This document shows, in pieces, positions 47,860 through 60,243 of a stretch of DNA of 64,000 nt. Position 1 is the stretch's first letter. Each line of letters opens with the position of its first letter. The translations under genes and the position numbers were made by a program. Under the pieces are notes generated by a model. It was given only the letters and a program-made list of their open reading frames with translations, made no database searches and had not been told where the DNA came from. The stretch is from Stachybotrys elegans (lineage: Eukaryota; Ascomycota; Sordariomycetes; Hypocreales; Stachybotryaceae): positions 248,001 through 312,000 of the forward strand of contig JAGPNK010000009.1 in NCBI GenBank assembly GCA_020746835.1, given 5' to 3'.

Positions 47860-49286
47860 TTACTTTAGACTTGCCCAGAGGTTATTCAGACTTTCCGCCC
47901 ACGTTGGATGCGCCCACACGGCCGCCTCGAGATCCCACCACTTCAGCCCGCCCATCATGGCCATCTGCACCATGGACATAATCTCGCCGCCCTCGACGCC
48001 AATGCACGTGAAACCTAGGATCTCGCCCGTCTCAGCGTCTACCGTGGCCTTCATCATGCCGCGAGGCTCGTTCGTCTCCGCGGCCCGCGCCACGTAGCTC
48101 ATAGGCATCACGGCCGTCTGCGTCTTCCTCCCGCGCAGGTCCCGCGCGTGCAGGCCGACGTGGCCGAGCTGCGGGTCTGTGTACACCACGTATGGGACGA
48201 GGCTACGCGAGGAGGAGGCCTTCGTGTTTGCCATGGGGGGATGGGAGGGGGGATTGTTTCGGGGAGGAGGTTGCTGCGGATGATGCGGAAGTCGTCGTAA
48301 GACATGTGCGTGAAGGCTGGGCCACCATGGACATCGCCGAGGGCGTAGATGTCAGGTGCTGTTGTCTGGAGCAGCTCGTTGACGAGTATATGGCCCCTGG
48401 AGTCGGTTTCCACTCCCGCCACGGAGAGGTTCAGCCCATCGGTGTTGGCCACACGACCCGCAGCTAGCAATAAATGAGATGCGTCAAGTTGCAATGGACC
48501 CTTTGATGTCTGGACCTCTACCTTCAACGGCTTGCCTGTGCCGCTGCTCGACGAGACTGACGTGACTGTCGATGAAAGATGAACCGTGATGCCATCCTCC
48601 ACCAATATCTCTCGCAGACACTCGGCTACATCCTCATCCTCGCGAGGTACCAGCTGCTTCCCCCTCTGAACCACCGTCACTTCAGCCCCCAACCGGCGGA
48701 ACAGCTGCCCAAATTCGAGACCAATGTAGCCGCCTCCCATAACCAAGAGATGTGACGGCACTTGGTCAAGCTCCATGATGGTCGTCGAGTTCAACACTCG
48801 CGCTGCATCCACTCCATCAAGGCCTGGGATCTGTGGTCTGGCAGGACGCTCCCCGGTACTTACAAACACTAGCTCGGCGCTGATGGTCGTCTCGCCCCCA
48901 TCGTTGAGGGCTACCTTGACGGTCTTGTTGCCGACGAACGCCCCGTCGCCCATGATGACATCAACTCCGGCCTCCTTGAGGCCTCGCACGCTCCCGCTGT
49001 GCCATTGGGTCACGATATCGCGCTTCCGCTGCCGCACTCGCGCCATATCTACGGCACCGACGTTGGTCGGAACTCCGTAGTCGCCAGCACGCCTGGCCAT
49101 GTAGGCGGCTCGGCCGGATGCAATCATAGTCTTGGTAGGAGTGCAGCCGACGTTGACGCATGTGCCACCCAAGGATGAGCGCTCAATCATTGCTGTTTTC
49201 CTGCCAGCCTTTGAAAAGGCCTTGGCTAGAGGGTTTGCGCTCTGGCCAGAACCAATGAATAATACCTTGTAGTTGGGAGTCGCCAT
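47860..49286 (-). CDS. Mercuric-reductase-like flavoprotein disulfide reductase (frame broken once)
   Basis: Class I pyridine nucleotide-disulfide oxidoreductase. The ATG at 49286 gives MATPNYKVLFIGSGQSANPL (FAD-binding GxGxxA-type start). An upstream in-frame ATG at 49343 would add 19 residues. The redox motif GGTCVNVGCTPTKTMIASG (CVNVGC) is intact, as are the NAD(P) fold HLLVMGGGYIGLEFGQLFRR and the FAD motif APDIYALGDVHGGPAFTHMS. After FRIIRSNLLPE the frame breaks at a G6/C6 run (48235-48240). The C-terminal dimerisation domain continues in another frame: MANTKASSSRSLVPYVVYTD, then PQLGHVGLHARDL and WAHPTWAESLNNLWASLK. One extra C restores the frame. There is no N-terminal HMA domain or C-terminal Cys pair, so it is not a classic MerA; the substrate is unknown. 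It converges on the Vma22-like gene with 80 bp between. Confidence 0.85.
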
Positions 49287-49536
49287 CGTGTTTGCCTGCT
49301 GGGTGAGTGCTGTCTTTAGAATAATGTCCCCAAGCAGTTTCATCTGTAGCTACATTTGTTTTATAGCAGTGTGGTTCGGCAACATCGGCGAGAACCCCTC
49401 ACAATGATGTAGGCATCTCCAATAATGGGTGGCTGCATGGTTGTCGCCCATATGCATGTGGTGGTCAGCAAATACCAGACAAGGTGCGGGCTAGCAATGA
49501 GATGTGGAAGCGCCACAATTCCTATTGTTATAATGA

Positions 49537-51585
49537 TTATACAGTTGAACCTAATTCATCCAATGTGCTCAGCACATCAGCCATGGCTTCTGCTAATGGG
49601 CTGTCATTCGCGAGTCGAGAGCTGAGCTGATGTGCTACACCGGCAATAGCGCGTATGGAATGGGCGTATCTCTTCCTCATCCCGGGGTTGGCGTTGGCGA
49701 GAACCGTACAGCACAGCTGTAAAACTGCAACCTGAAATTCCTGCGAAAGAGGCGTCTGCTCTTGATCAGGAATATTCCAGGCGGAAACGGTGGTGATGAT
49801 GTCCATCCATGCTTCTGCTGTCCCAGTATTGACCTGCTCAGCAACAGCCAAGAGGACCCGTACCGCTTCAATGCCTCTGGACACATCCTCCAGGCCCGCC
49901 CTAGAGATATTTTGGAGTACACTGACTAGATCTCTGGTTATAATCTCCCAGCCACCATTGTTGAGCAGAATCTCTCGCCCCTGTTCAAGAGTTACAAGGG
50001 CTTCCAGCGCTACCAGAACCGAAGACCGGAAATCGAGCGTCTCGGGAGAGCTCGATCTGTACAGATCCATCAGCATGTCTGTCAGACCTGTAGCTTCCTT
50101 GCGAAGGAGGTCATTCTCATCCTCTCGTAGCCAGAGCGCCAACGCTCGGACGGCAGATAGAGTAAAGGGGTCGTCATCGGCATTGTTCTTCATCGAATCC
50201 CACGCCAATGTGTATCGTGAGCCCATGGATGTCTCTGCAGGGCCGGTGCGGGCGTCAGGATGTAAACCCATTGCTCCAGCAACAGACGCATCCCATCGAT
50301 CTCTCAGATACTCGATTGTCACTGACATGGTTTCTGAGATTCCCTTGCGCAACTTGAGCAGGTTATCGGGAGACATGACCAAGGAGTCCAGGGATTCATC
50401 CTCCAAGGACCGCACTAGGTAACCTATGAAGATACAGACAACATCAAAGGCGGAGGAGAGCCGACGTGATGTCGTTGGGTAATCAGGCTTGTTGAGTTGT
50501 TCCAATAGCATGGGGACTGAAGAGCGGATGTCGATGAGGAGTAGATTGATGAGCAGATATGCAAACGGTTTCTCATCTTTCTTCTTGTCCGAGAATAGCA
50601 GCTCGGGTGCTTGAAAGGGAAACGCCTGCAGAAGGGAAGCGGCAGCATTTGTGTATGCTGATCTGGCTTCAGGGGTTGGCCGACTGGTGACTAGATTTTG
50701 GATATAAGTCACAACAGTCTTCAGCCATGCCGGGTTGGGTGGTATGATCTGCAAGGCAAGTCAGTAACTAGATCAGGTGAACCTTTAAAGTGAAGCATAC
50801 CGCTACATCTGCCTGTCTTAGGAACTTGCCAATGAACTCTAGCAACGTCACGGCATCGGTACCAGTGAATGACGACACAAGACTCTGAATTGTGTTGTCA
50901 ATTCGAGTGGCTAGGATAGACTTGTCCTGTGACACCATCGCATTTAGCCAAGCATGGCACAGGATGTCGAGGACAAGGGGGTGAGAAGGGGCGATTTCTG
51001 TTAGAGGACTCAAGTCCTCAATGGCCGTGAAAGTCTTTGCGCCCTCTTGTGAGCTGACAAGGGTATAGAGCAGCTGCAAGAGAAGATTTGTTGTCTCATC
51101 TGAGCTGCTTTGTGTCAGGTCAATGCTAGGAACCTTTGGTACGAGGGAGCTGACCTCTGAAGAACTGCTGCGACGAGTCTTGGTATGCGCTCAACAAATT
51201 TGGGTTGTAGCTTGGCTTCATCTGGAAGCAGGACGACGAAGGTGTGCAAGACTGAGACGGCAAGATCGAGCATGTCCTTGGCATCTCTGCTGGAGGAACT
51301 CGAGCCGGTCCTGAGGAGTCTATCCAGGAACTTGGCCGGAAGGCTGGCCCAGAGTGCTTGGATGACATGCTGGTCTTGGCGGAGGTGTGGAGAGTTGTCG
51401 AGGATGGACTTGAGCAGTGCCAGGCCCACGAAGCGCTGCGTATCGTCTTTGGCTTTGAGGAGTGTCTGGATCTTGAGGATGTTGGCTGAGTCCTCGGCAG
51501 AAAGGGCCTGGGCCGAGGCGACGTCGTTGGTGGCGATGGGTGTTTCCATAGTGAAGACGGTTGGTGTTTTTTCAGAGGCATCCAT
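49537..51585 (-). CDS. Neurochondrin family protein
   Basis: Armadillo-like helical protein of the neurochondrin (DUF1941) family. The start ATG at 51585 gives MDASEKTPTVFTMETPIATN; the upstream open frame begins with TTG only. Family features near the start are ILKIQTLLKAKDDTQRFVGL and ALLKSILDNSPHLRQDQHVI, then LWASLPAKFLDRLLRTGS. Two short introns (about 51076-51152 and 50755-50802) separate three exons. The middle holds TLLEFIGKFLRQADV and the C-terminal exon PNPAWLKTVVTYIQNLVTSR to STLDELGSTV. Neurochondrin is best studied in animal neurons; the fungal role is not established. Total length is about 640 residues. Head-to-head with the CLC gene. Confidence 0.9.
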
Positions 51586-52070
51586 TGCGATGGTGTGAGT
51601 TTTGCGCCGGGCGATGCTAGAACATGGTCCTAGACGATTTGCACGCAGATGAATAGCCCTGTTTGCCAAGGTATCAAGTGTTCCGACAGACTGTGACCTT
51701 GCAAAGCAGAAGTTGACGTTGAAGTTATGTCATTTCCGACTTTGGCCTACGGAATCGTGGTTTCTACAACAATCTGGAAGCGAGGAGCCCTGAAGCATCC
51801 CATTACGGAGCCGCTGTACCCGCCTGCATAGCGATAGATTACAGGCATACGATGCGACAAGCCGCTGCCCCACCCGGGCTTAGGCGGGACCTACAGAAGC
51901 TTGTCGCATCGATTGGCTGCTGACACCGGGCCAGGGAGGCTGATGCGAGACCCCGGATTTGGATTTGGGGGTTTGGATTTCCGACCTTGACCTCACAGTT
52001 CCATTGATTCCATCAGCTTGCGACAAGACACGGCGCTGTGGCATGACGATGGGATAGATCCATCCACATC
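51586..52070. promoter_or_regulatory. Divergent promoter, neurochondrin / CLC
   Basis: About 485 bp between two 5' ends. No distinct site is recognised. Confidence 0.5.
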
Positions 52071-55043
52071 ATGCCTGGAGTACCCCGAAACGAGTCCTTC
52101 CCATCGGCTTCATCGTCCTCCCACTCGCTGAATGCGAATATCTCGACTCCCCTCTCCGACGACCGAGACGAGCTCGACTTTCTTGGCCACGATGCCTTCA
52201 TCAACGCCGGCCCCAGCCCCAATGACGCCCGCAGCGTCCTCGCCGACGATCCCCTCCATGGCGACCTGACCACCCCCCTCTCCTTCAAGCGCCACCAGCG
52301 CTCCGCCACCCTCGCCGTCCCCTCCCGTATCCTCTCCGCCTTCACCGGCTCCAGCTCTGGCGCTCGCTCAGCACAGCAGGAGCCTGCCTTCAAGCCACGC
52401 AGACGGGCGGCCTCCATGTATCACGGCAACGGCCCGTCGCCAAGCTCTTCTGGTCTCGATAACGCCGCCAAGGATAGCGCCGCGCTGGATTGGCACGTCG
52501 AAGGACCCGGCCGACGTGTGGGATACGAGGATCTCACAGCCATCGACTGGATCTTCGAGTACACCAAGGAGCGGCAGCGCCTGCGCGTCTTGACTTCGAG
52601 GTCGGGCAAAGTCCTCGGCCTCGCCAACAAGGCCATCGACGCCAGCCAGGTCTGGATCATCCTGCTCCTGACTGGCCTGCTCGTCGGCACTGTTGCGGCT
52701 GGCATCGACGTCGCCACCAATTGGCTCGGAGACCTCAAGCGTGGCTACTGCTCCAGCGGCCCAGAGGGCGGCCAGTTCTATCTGAACAAGGACTTCTGCT
52801 GCCAGGGATACGATACGGACGCTGCTTGCACGGGATGGAGGCCCTGGAGCGATACCCTTGGCGTCCATTCCGTCGGCGGCAAATGGTTCATTGAATATCT
52901 CTTCTTCCTCATCTTCTCGGTTCGTTGCACCCCGGAGCAAGCACATGTATACCGGGATCGGACGGCACTGACTGTTCTGCAAGGTTGCCCTGGCGTATTT
53001 CTCCTCCACGCTCGTGCAGGAGTACGCCATCTATGCCAAACACAGCGGTATCCCCGAGATCAAGACGGTGCTGGGAGGTTTCGTCATTCGGGGCTTCTTT
53101 TCCACCTGGACTTTGGTCACCAAGTCTCTCGGACTCGTAGGTCGGCCCTTGAATCCCGGGGAACCTCGAGGCTAACGACGAATAGATACTCGCAGTCGGA
53201 TCAGGCATGTGGCTAGGCAAGGAGGGCCCTCTTGTCCATGTCGCTTGCTGTTGCGCCAACCTCTTCATCAAGCCCTTCAAGAACATCAATGACAACGAAG
53301 GTAAACCGCCGCTCCTGCGAATTCAACAATGTACTAGCCGACTGACACGGCGTAGCTCGGAAAAGAGAGGTCCTCTCTGCAGCCGCGGCATCGGGAATAT
53401 CAGTCGCCTTCGGGTCGCCCATTGGCGGCGTACTCTTCTCTCTTGAGGTGAGCATCACACCTACCGATACTGGCTTTGCTGCCATACGCATGGCTGACTT
53501 CCTCTCAGCAACTGTCCTACTACTTCCCGGACAAGACCATGTGGCAGAGCTTCGTCTGCGCCATGACTGCTGCCGTAGCCCTCCAGGCTTTCGACCCTTT
53601 CCGGTCCGGCAAACTCGTCTTGTTCCAGACAAAGTACAGTACCGACTGGTACGGCTTCGAGCTTATCCCATACGCGGCGTTGGGTGTCTTTGGCGTAGGA
53701 ACATACCTCTGCCATTTCTCCCTTCCGCCATCACTGACTTTTGCGTAGGGAATCTACGGCGGCCTCTTCATCAAAGCCAACATGGCCGTAGCGCGCTGGA
53801 AGAAGTCGCAGAAGTGGCTACCCAGCCCCGTCGTCCAGGTCCTAGCCGTTGCCCTTTTGACCGCCCTCATCAACTATCCCAACTTTTACATGAAGGTCCA
53901 GGCCACGCAGCTCGTTTCGAGTCTGTTCGCCGAATGCTCCCAGGTCCTCGACGACCAGATCGGCCTCTGCGAAAAGGGCGCCGCGTCGGCGTCGACCATA
54001 GTGCTCCTGCTCTTCGCCGCCACCACGGGCTTCTTCCTCGCCGCCATCACCTTTGGCCTGCAGCTCCCCGCCGGTGTCATCCTCCCCACCATGGCCATCG
54101 GAGCCCTCGTAGGCCGTGCCGTCGGCATCGTCATGGAGATCTGGGTCCACAACTACCCAGACTTCTTCGTCTTCCAGGCGTGCGAGCCGGATATTGAGTG
54201 TGTCACGCCCGCCACGTACGCCATCATCGGCGCAGCAGCTGCGCTCGCCGGCGTCACCCGCATGACCGTATCCATTGTCGTCATCATGTTCGAGCTGACG
54301 GGTGCCCTCACTTACGTTCTCCCCATCATGGTGGCCGTCATGATCTCCAAGTGGATCGGCGACGCCTTCTCCCGCCGCGGCATCTACGAGTCCTGGATCT
54401 ACTTCAACGAGTACCCTTACCTCGACAACAGCGAGGAGATGATGATCCCCGACGTCCCGACCTCGCAGGTCATGACCCGCATCGAGGACCTCGTCGTCAT
54501 CACTGCCACCGGCCACACCATCGCCTCGCTCAACGAGATCCTCCTTGCCCACCCCTACCGTGGCTTCCCCGTCATCTCGGACCCCCGCGAGGCCATCCTC
54601 CTCGGCTACATCACCCGCGCCGACCTCACCTTCAACCTCGACCAGGCCTCCCAAGCCCCCCGCTCCCTGCCCCCGAGACTGAGACTTTCTTCTCCCACCA
54701 GCCCATGGCCGACCCCCGCACCACGCTCGACCTGCGGCCCTGGATGGACCAGACGCCCCTCACCCTGCCCTCCCGCACCAACCTCCACCTCGCCGTGTCC
54801 TACTTCCAGAAGCTGGGGCTGCGCTACCTCCTCTTCAGCGACCGCGGCGCCCTCCAGGGCCTGCTGACGCGCAAGGACGCATCGTACGTCCTCAACGGCG
54901 CCGAGGAGACCCGCCGCACGAGCTCCATACCCGGCGTGGTGCGCGAGAGCGAAGATGAGGATCGCCAGGGCCTGCTTCGCGGCGAGAACGTGACGGACGA
55001 CGAGGACGAAGACAGGGGCCATACCAGGGGACTGGGAATCTAG
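52071..55043 (+). CDS. CLC chloride channel/transporter with CBS domains (frame broken once)
   Basis: CLC-family anion transporter, probably of Golgi, endosome or vacuole as for fungal Gef1-type proteins. A disordered N-terminus of about 135 residues precedes [20 protein letters not shown]. Helices follow, beginning [20 protein letters not shown]. Selectivity-filter motifs are present: [15 protein letters not shown] (GSGIP equivalent, first Gly replaced), [12 protein letters not shown] (gating Glu) and [11 protein letters not shown]. Then come [20 protein letters not shown], the dimer helices, and two CBS domains beginning near [20 protein letters not shown]. Introns lie near 52920-52982, 53137-53185, 53300-53355, 53446-53507 and 53695-53748. 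The frame shifts at a C6 run (54656-54661); adding one C continues [20 protein letters not shown] through the second CBS domain to GHTRGLGI at 55043. Confidence 0.9.
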
Positions 55044-55249
55044 AACACGTATACCTGTATGATAGCGCTCGGAATATAGACAGCTGTGTTTGTTGGTTTT
55101 TGTCGTTCAATAATGAATATTCTGTTTTTTTTTTGTAAGAAGCTTTTTCTTGAACTGGCATTCGTTTCATCAAAAATCCCACCCTAGCAATGCTATATGT
55201 CAACATCCCATGATATCAGTCCCTGATACTATTACAAATAGAAACCCGT

Positions 55250-58101
55250 CTAGTACTCGAAGTCATCATCCACAGCCGGCCCCTTATTTTTCGTCACGCT
55301 CTCCTGCTTCCTGTACATCTCGGCCACCTGGCGACTCGACGTGGCCATGTCGGGCTTCTTGTCGTCGCGAATCTTGATGAAGCGGGGGAAGCGCAGGCTG
55401 ATGCCCTTCTCGCCGGCCGGATCGATGCCCTCCTTGCAGCCGGCCTTGTAGCGCGGGCTGAGCGTCAGGTCGGCCGTCTTGACCTCCCACACGTAACGAG
55501 GCTCGAACCACACATCGGGCTGGTGCTGGTTGCCGGACGAGTGCGAGTAGAAGGGCTTGGGACGGTCGATGGTAATTTCAGAGAGCTGCGCGTGGAGTTC
55601 CTCGAGCACCTGCTCTGAGAAGCCTGTGCCGATGTTGCAGACGGTCTCGTATGTATCGGAGTTGGGGTTGTAGCAGGCAAGGAGGAAGGCGCCGTAGACA
55701 GATGTACGCTTTCCCTTGCCATGATAGGCTCCGAGAACCACCAGGTCCAGAGAATCACCCACTCCAGCGAGGTAATCCTTCTTGATCTACAGGGTGTTAG
55801 TAAAACAGCCTGACATAAAATGGGGCAAACTCACCTTGAGCCAGTTTCGACTTCGTTTGCTAGGCTCGTATCCGCTCTCCGTGCCGTCCAACATCTTGAC
55901 CATGAGTCCCTCACACGACGCCTTGACACTCTCGTCAAGGAAGACTTGGATCTCCTCCAACTCCTGGCCGTCCATCTGCGTGGCAAACGCAAACTGTCCC
56001 TCAACGGGGGTAAACGCCTCCTTTAGGAGTTCTCTTCGTTCGCGCAGCGACTTCTCAACGACAGCCTCGCCGTTTAGATAAAGCAGATCAAAGGCAAACA
56101 CGCAGACCTTGACCTTGACATCTTCCACCTTGACATCTTTCTTCTTGCGGGTCATGAGCTGCTGGAAAGGCAGGACCTTCTTTTCCACGACATCCCAAGC
56201 CACCGTTTCGCAGTCCAGAACAAAGCTCTTGGTGTCTTCCTTGACCCACGTATGCAGCTTAGCAAGGATATCGGGATATTTCTTGGACAGGTCTTCCGAG
56301 TTTCGAGAGAAGATGCTGGCCACACCCTCGGCTGCTTCCTTGCTTGCGCCAGGCCTTGTCTGGCTCAACTCTTCCGGAGCATCCTTGGCCACGTAATGAA
56401 TCTGCGCTCGTTCACCGTCGTACTTGTATTCGCAAGTAAACTTTTGGCCTTCAAAACGATCCAGCACCTCGGTGATGGCCTTTGTCGGCTTTGCTAACAT
56501 GGGCTTGAGGGGGACACCAGGGCGGAGCTTGCAGTTCTCGCTCAACTGCATGATACCGCTCTGGAGCATAGACGGGATAATCACCTCGTAGCTTGGCAGG
56601 TTGCTGATTTAAGTTAGCACATATGAACATCAGGATATTGGATCCTCAACGAACCTGTAGACTGTCTTCAGCATAGCCTCTCCCTTCTCCAGGTCCGTCG
56701 TGCTCGGTACGTTGCCCTTGAGCTCGGCCTCGTGGAAGACGACAGCCTGTGCAAGTGATACAAGAACTGTCCTCTCGGCGAGACCAAGTCGAAGCTTACC
56801 CTCCAGGAATCGAATGATGAACTTGGCTTCACTCGGCCCACCCTTGTCCTTGGTGATGTCGACTTTGCCGGTGCCGTTGGCATCTGCAGACGATAACAGC
56901 TTCTTGATGCCATTCACCTTTCTGCCTTGCGCACCATTTCCAGTGACTGTAGCAATCTCCATCAAGCCTTGGTGAACTCCTCGAACAGTTAGGGGCTTCG
57001 GCTTGAACATAGTAGGCTGGGTGGATCTGCTCTTGACGGCGACGAGACCAAGATCACCAATCTCCTTGTGGTCTGCCTTGATAATTGGCAGAGTTCTTCC
57101 CGTTGTCTCGCCAATGGCCTTCATGATCAACGACTCGCCGATGCCAAGCTCAATTCCGGCATAATCAGGAGCAAGCTTATTAACCATAAGGAGAACGGTA
57201 GGCAACAGATCGTCGGGAGTCAAGCGCATGACTTGGCGCAGGAAAAGCGAGCAGTGCTCCATGATGATCAATCGTTTCGTCGTCATCTCGATGAGCGAAA
57301 ACGTCTTGCAGAGAGCTGCGTAAGGCACGGGCGCCCCAGCCTCCCAATCTGGATACGGGTTCTGCGTTTGGGATTTGAGCGTCTTCTGAACTTTCTGGCG
57401 AGCCTTGGCAGCGAGCTCGGGCTTGTCATCCTCCACGTCCATCTCCTCTGCCTCTGAGGCTGATTCTGATGCAGCACCATTTTTCAGCTCCTCGTCTGAA
57501 TCATCGGGCTCGGTCTTGACAGCCTTCTCGGCCGACTCTTCTTTAACTGGTTTTGCTCGTTTCGACTGAGTACTCGTGGCCTTCTTATTTCGTGCAGGCG
57601 ACTTGGGCTTTGGAGATTCGGGGGGTTGCGCCGGGCTTTCGTCGTCATCTTCTTCCACTTTAACTCGTGAACGTCGTGGTCGCTTAGCAACAGGCGCATC
57701 GTCCTCGTCCTCTGCCTCGTCCTTGGGCTTCACGGCTGACGTTGGGGATTCCTCCTTGGAAGGTGATCGGGATCGCTTCTTCACATCGCCTTCGAGATAT
57801 CAGAACCGGGACCAATTGGGAAATAGAGACACCAGCCATACCTTGACCGGGATCTGTATCCCCCTTTGCGCTCACTGACTCGGTCGTCTCTCCAGTCTGC
57901 TCCTTCTTGGCAGTCTTGGGGGCAAAGGAAAGCTTCGTCTGCTGCTTTGGCGGCGCTCCCTTTGTACCAAAAAACTTCCTGTAGCGCAATCATATCAGCA
58001 ACCCCATTCCATTTTCCAATCGCGAGACCCCTCTCTCCCACGCACCCGAGTGTGCTCTGCGTCGGTTTGACATACCCCAGGGTTGCTTGTTTCGGCGCCA
58101 T
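55250..58101 (-). CDS. CDC9: ATP-dependent DNA ligase I
   Basis: Seals Okazaki fragments and excision-repair nicks. The ATG at 58101 gives MAPKQATLGYVKPTQSTLG, completed across an intron to KFFG: the PCNA-binding PIP box QSTLGKFF. A second intron (about 57788-57843) precedes a basic, acidic and Ser-rich nuclear region starting DVKKRSRSPSKEE. The N-terminal DNA-binding domain starts PYAALCKTFSLIEMTTKRLI. Later exons carry CKLRPGVPLKPMLAKPTKAI and the adenylation motif CEYKYDGERAQIHYV, with Lys of KYDG as the AMP-acceptor. Then come VFAFDLLYLNGEAVVEKSLR, CEGLMVKMLDGTESGYEPSK and, across an intron, LDLVVLGAYHGKGKRTSVYG. The end is KNKGPAVDDDFEY. All key motifs are intact; total length about 900 residues. 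Confidence 0.95.
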
Positions 58102-58782
58102 TATGGGTGATCTTGCCAATTGGCGGCCAGCAAGACGCAGGAAACAGAGAGAAGCCACTCGTGAAGCCAGCGTGAATGCGCGGGGCGAACGTGAGCGGCT
58201 GGTTGTTGATATGCGTCTGGATATAGTAGCCAGCTGGGGCATGACGCGCTTCTAGGCAGCATCGCGTTAATTGGATTCGCGCCCCGTCCGAAAAGGCACG
58301 ACACGCGACAAGGATCACGTGACGATCGATCGTTGCCTGGAGGTCTCTTCTAGGCTACCAAGCCCACTAAACCGAAGAGAGGTAAGCTAACAAGGCAGCT
58401 CCTGCATGCTGGACCCTGTGGTCCCTGATTTGCGAACGGAATGTTGAAGATGCTGCGAGGCAAGCTAATAGGATGGGAGAGGTCGCGAATTGTGAGCAAC
58501 GGAGACAGGTCAAGATGACATGGTAGTCCAGTTCATGGGTTAGATCGTCGCCCAGTATTGTATTTTCTTGCTACCTGTTCAACCTCCTCTTTCGTCGTCA
58601 CCGCTTTCATGGCCGTCCTCTGCTTCAGCCTTTACACACATTGCGCCTTGCAGATTTGATTCAGCCATGCATTATTGGGACACCTCCCGCCCTCTATGCG
58701 GTGATCTATTGTACAAATAAACTAGGCCAAACAAACAAAGTTCAAGGAATCATTATAAGGAGTACGCCAAGCCATCTTCCAT
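58102..58782. other. Intergenic, ~680 bp
   Basis: DNA ligase promoter side and the PDA1 3' flank, both minus strand. Nothing else is recognised. Confidence 0.5.
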
Positions 58783-60243
58783 CTACTGGTTGAAGTAGAA
58801 GTTCTCGTCGGGGGTACGGCCACGGATGAACTGGGGCTCGGTGCCGCGGACGTAGATGTCCTCGTACAGGATGACGGGCTTGGGCTCGGGGGGAACCATG
58901 GCCTCGGCGGCAGCAACCTCCTCGTTGACGTGGCTGCGGGCATCCTTATCCAGCTTCTTCAGCTCGTCCTCGGTAGCAACCTCCCACTCGAGAATCTTCT
59001 GCTTGAGTCCGGCAATGGGGTCATTGGTCGAGCGCATACGCTGGATCTCCTCACGGGTACGGTAGGTGGTACCGGGGTCGGACATGGAGTGACCTCCGTA
59101 ACGGTAGGTGACGTACTCGAGGACCATGGGGCCCTTGCCGGCAACAGTCCAGTCCTTGCCGTACTTGACGGCAGCCTTCACAGCGAGGACATCCATGCCG
59201 TTAACCTTGAGACCAGGGATGTACTGGCCACGCTTGTAGTAGTCGGTCAGGGCAGAAGAGCGAGCGGCCGAAGTACCCATACCGTACTTGTTGTCTGCCA
59301 AGGGTCAGCAATGCGTGCCTTGTAGCTCAATTGACATTCAACTCACTCTCGCAGCCGAAGAGGGCAGGCAGGTTCCACAGCTTAGCCATGTTGAAGGCCT
59401 CAAAGACCTGACCCTGGTTGCTGGCACCGTCACCGTACAGGATGATGCTGGCGTTCTTGCGGTCGTTGTACTGGTGGGCGAAAGCCAGACCAGCACCGAC
59501 GGGGACCTGGGCACCGACGATACCGTTTCCACCGTAGAAGTTCTTGGTGAACATGTGCATGGAGCCACCCTTGCCGTAGGCGATACCCTCGCGGCGGCCG
59601 AGCAGCTCACCAATGACGGATCGGACGGAAGCGCCGCGCATCATGGCAAAACCGTGGCAACGGTAAGAGGTAATGACGTCGTCATCGCGGGTGATGGCGT
59701 ACTCGATACCGACAGCGACGGCCTCCTGTCCGGTGGACAGATGGCAGAAACCTCGAATCTTCTTCTCCTTGTACAGACGGTCGGCAGCCATCTCCATCTG
59801 TCTGAGGGATTATCAGCTCTGCGGTCAACATGCACAAATGCAGGCCGTGGGTGCCCTCTTACCTGACGGTGACCATGTCCGAGTACATCTGCTTCAGCTC
59901 CTTCTTGGTAACCTCAATGGTGTAGGGAGGCGGGTCCAGCTCGTACGTCTCGAAGCTCTCGTCGCTGAGGTTGACCAGGAAAGGCTCATCGTCGGACTGT
60001 GGATTGGTTCATCAGCGTCAATTCAAAGCGTGCGGCATGCATTCGATGCATCCGAGTAGCTCCTGTGGCATTGTGCATCCTCACGAATCAATCGCGAAAA
60101 AGACCTCAAGGGCGGCTTACCTTGGGGACGGAGCGGCTCAGGGACGCGGAGGCAGCGTTGGTGGTGACGGAGCGGGCGGCCATGGCGGCAGCCCGGGTGC
60201 GCAGAGGCACCGTCCTGGGCACGCGAAGAGCTCTGGAGAACAT
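58783..60243 (-). CDS. PDA1: Pyruvate dehydrogenase E1 component subunit alpha
   Basis: Mitochondrial thiamine-diphosphate-dependent E1 alpha that converts pyruvate to acetyl-CoA with the rest of the complex. The N-terminus [20 protein letters not shown] is a typical Arg-rich presequence. Three introns (about 60009-60119, 59805-59861 and 59295-59345) interrupt the gene. Motifs are [20 protein letters not shown], the TPP-binding [40 protein letters not shown] and the phosphorylation loop [20 protein letters not shown] with its conserved Ser. The C-terminus ends [15 protein letters not shown]. All family residues I can check are present, so it is probably functional. Confidence 0.95.

Noticed and set aside
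45252..49343. MFS transporter plus flavoprotein as a biosynthetic or metal-resistance cluster
   Set aside because: They are separated by a V-ATPase assembly gene, are on different strands, and no core biosynthetic enzyme or regulator is near.
53842..54654. 270-aa Gly/Asp/Glu-rich minus-strand frame
   Set aside because: Antisense shadow of the CLC gene.
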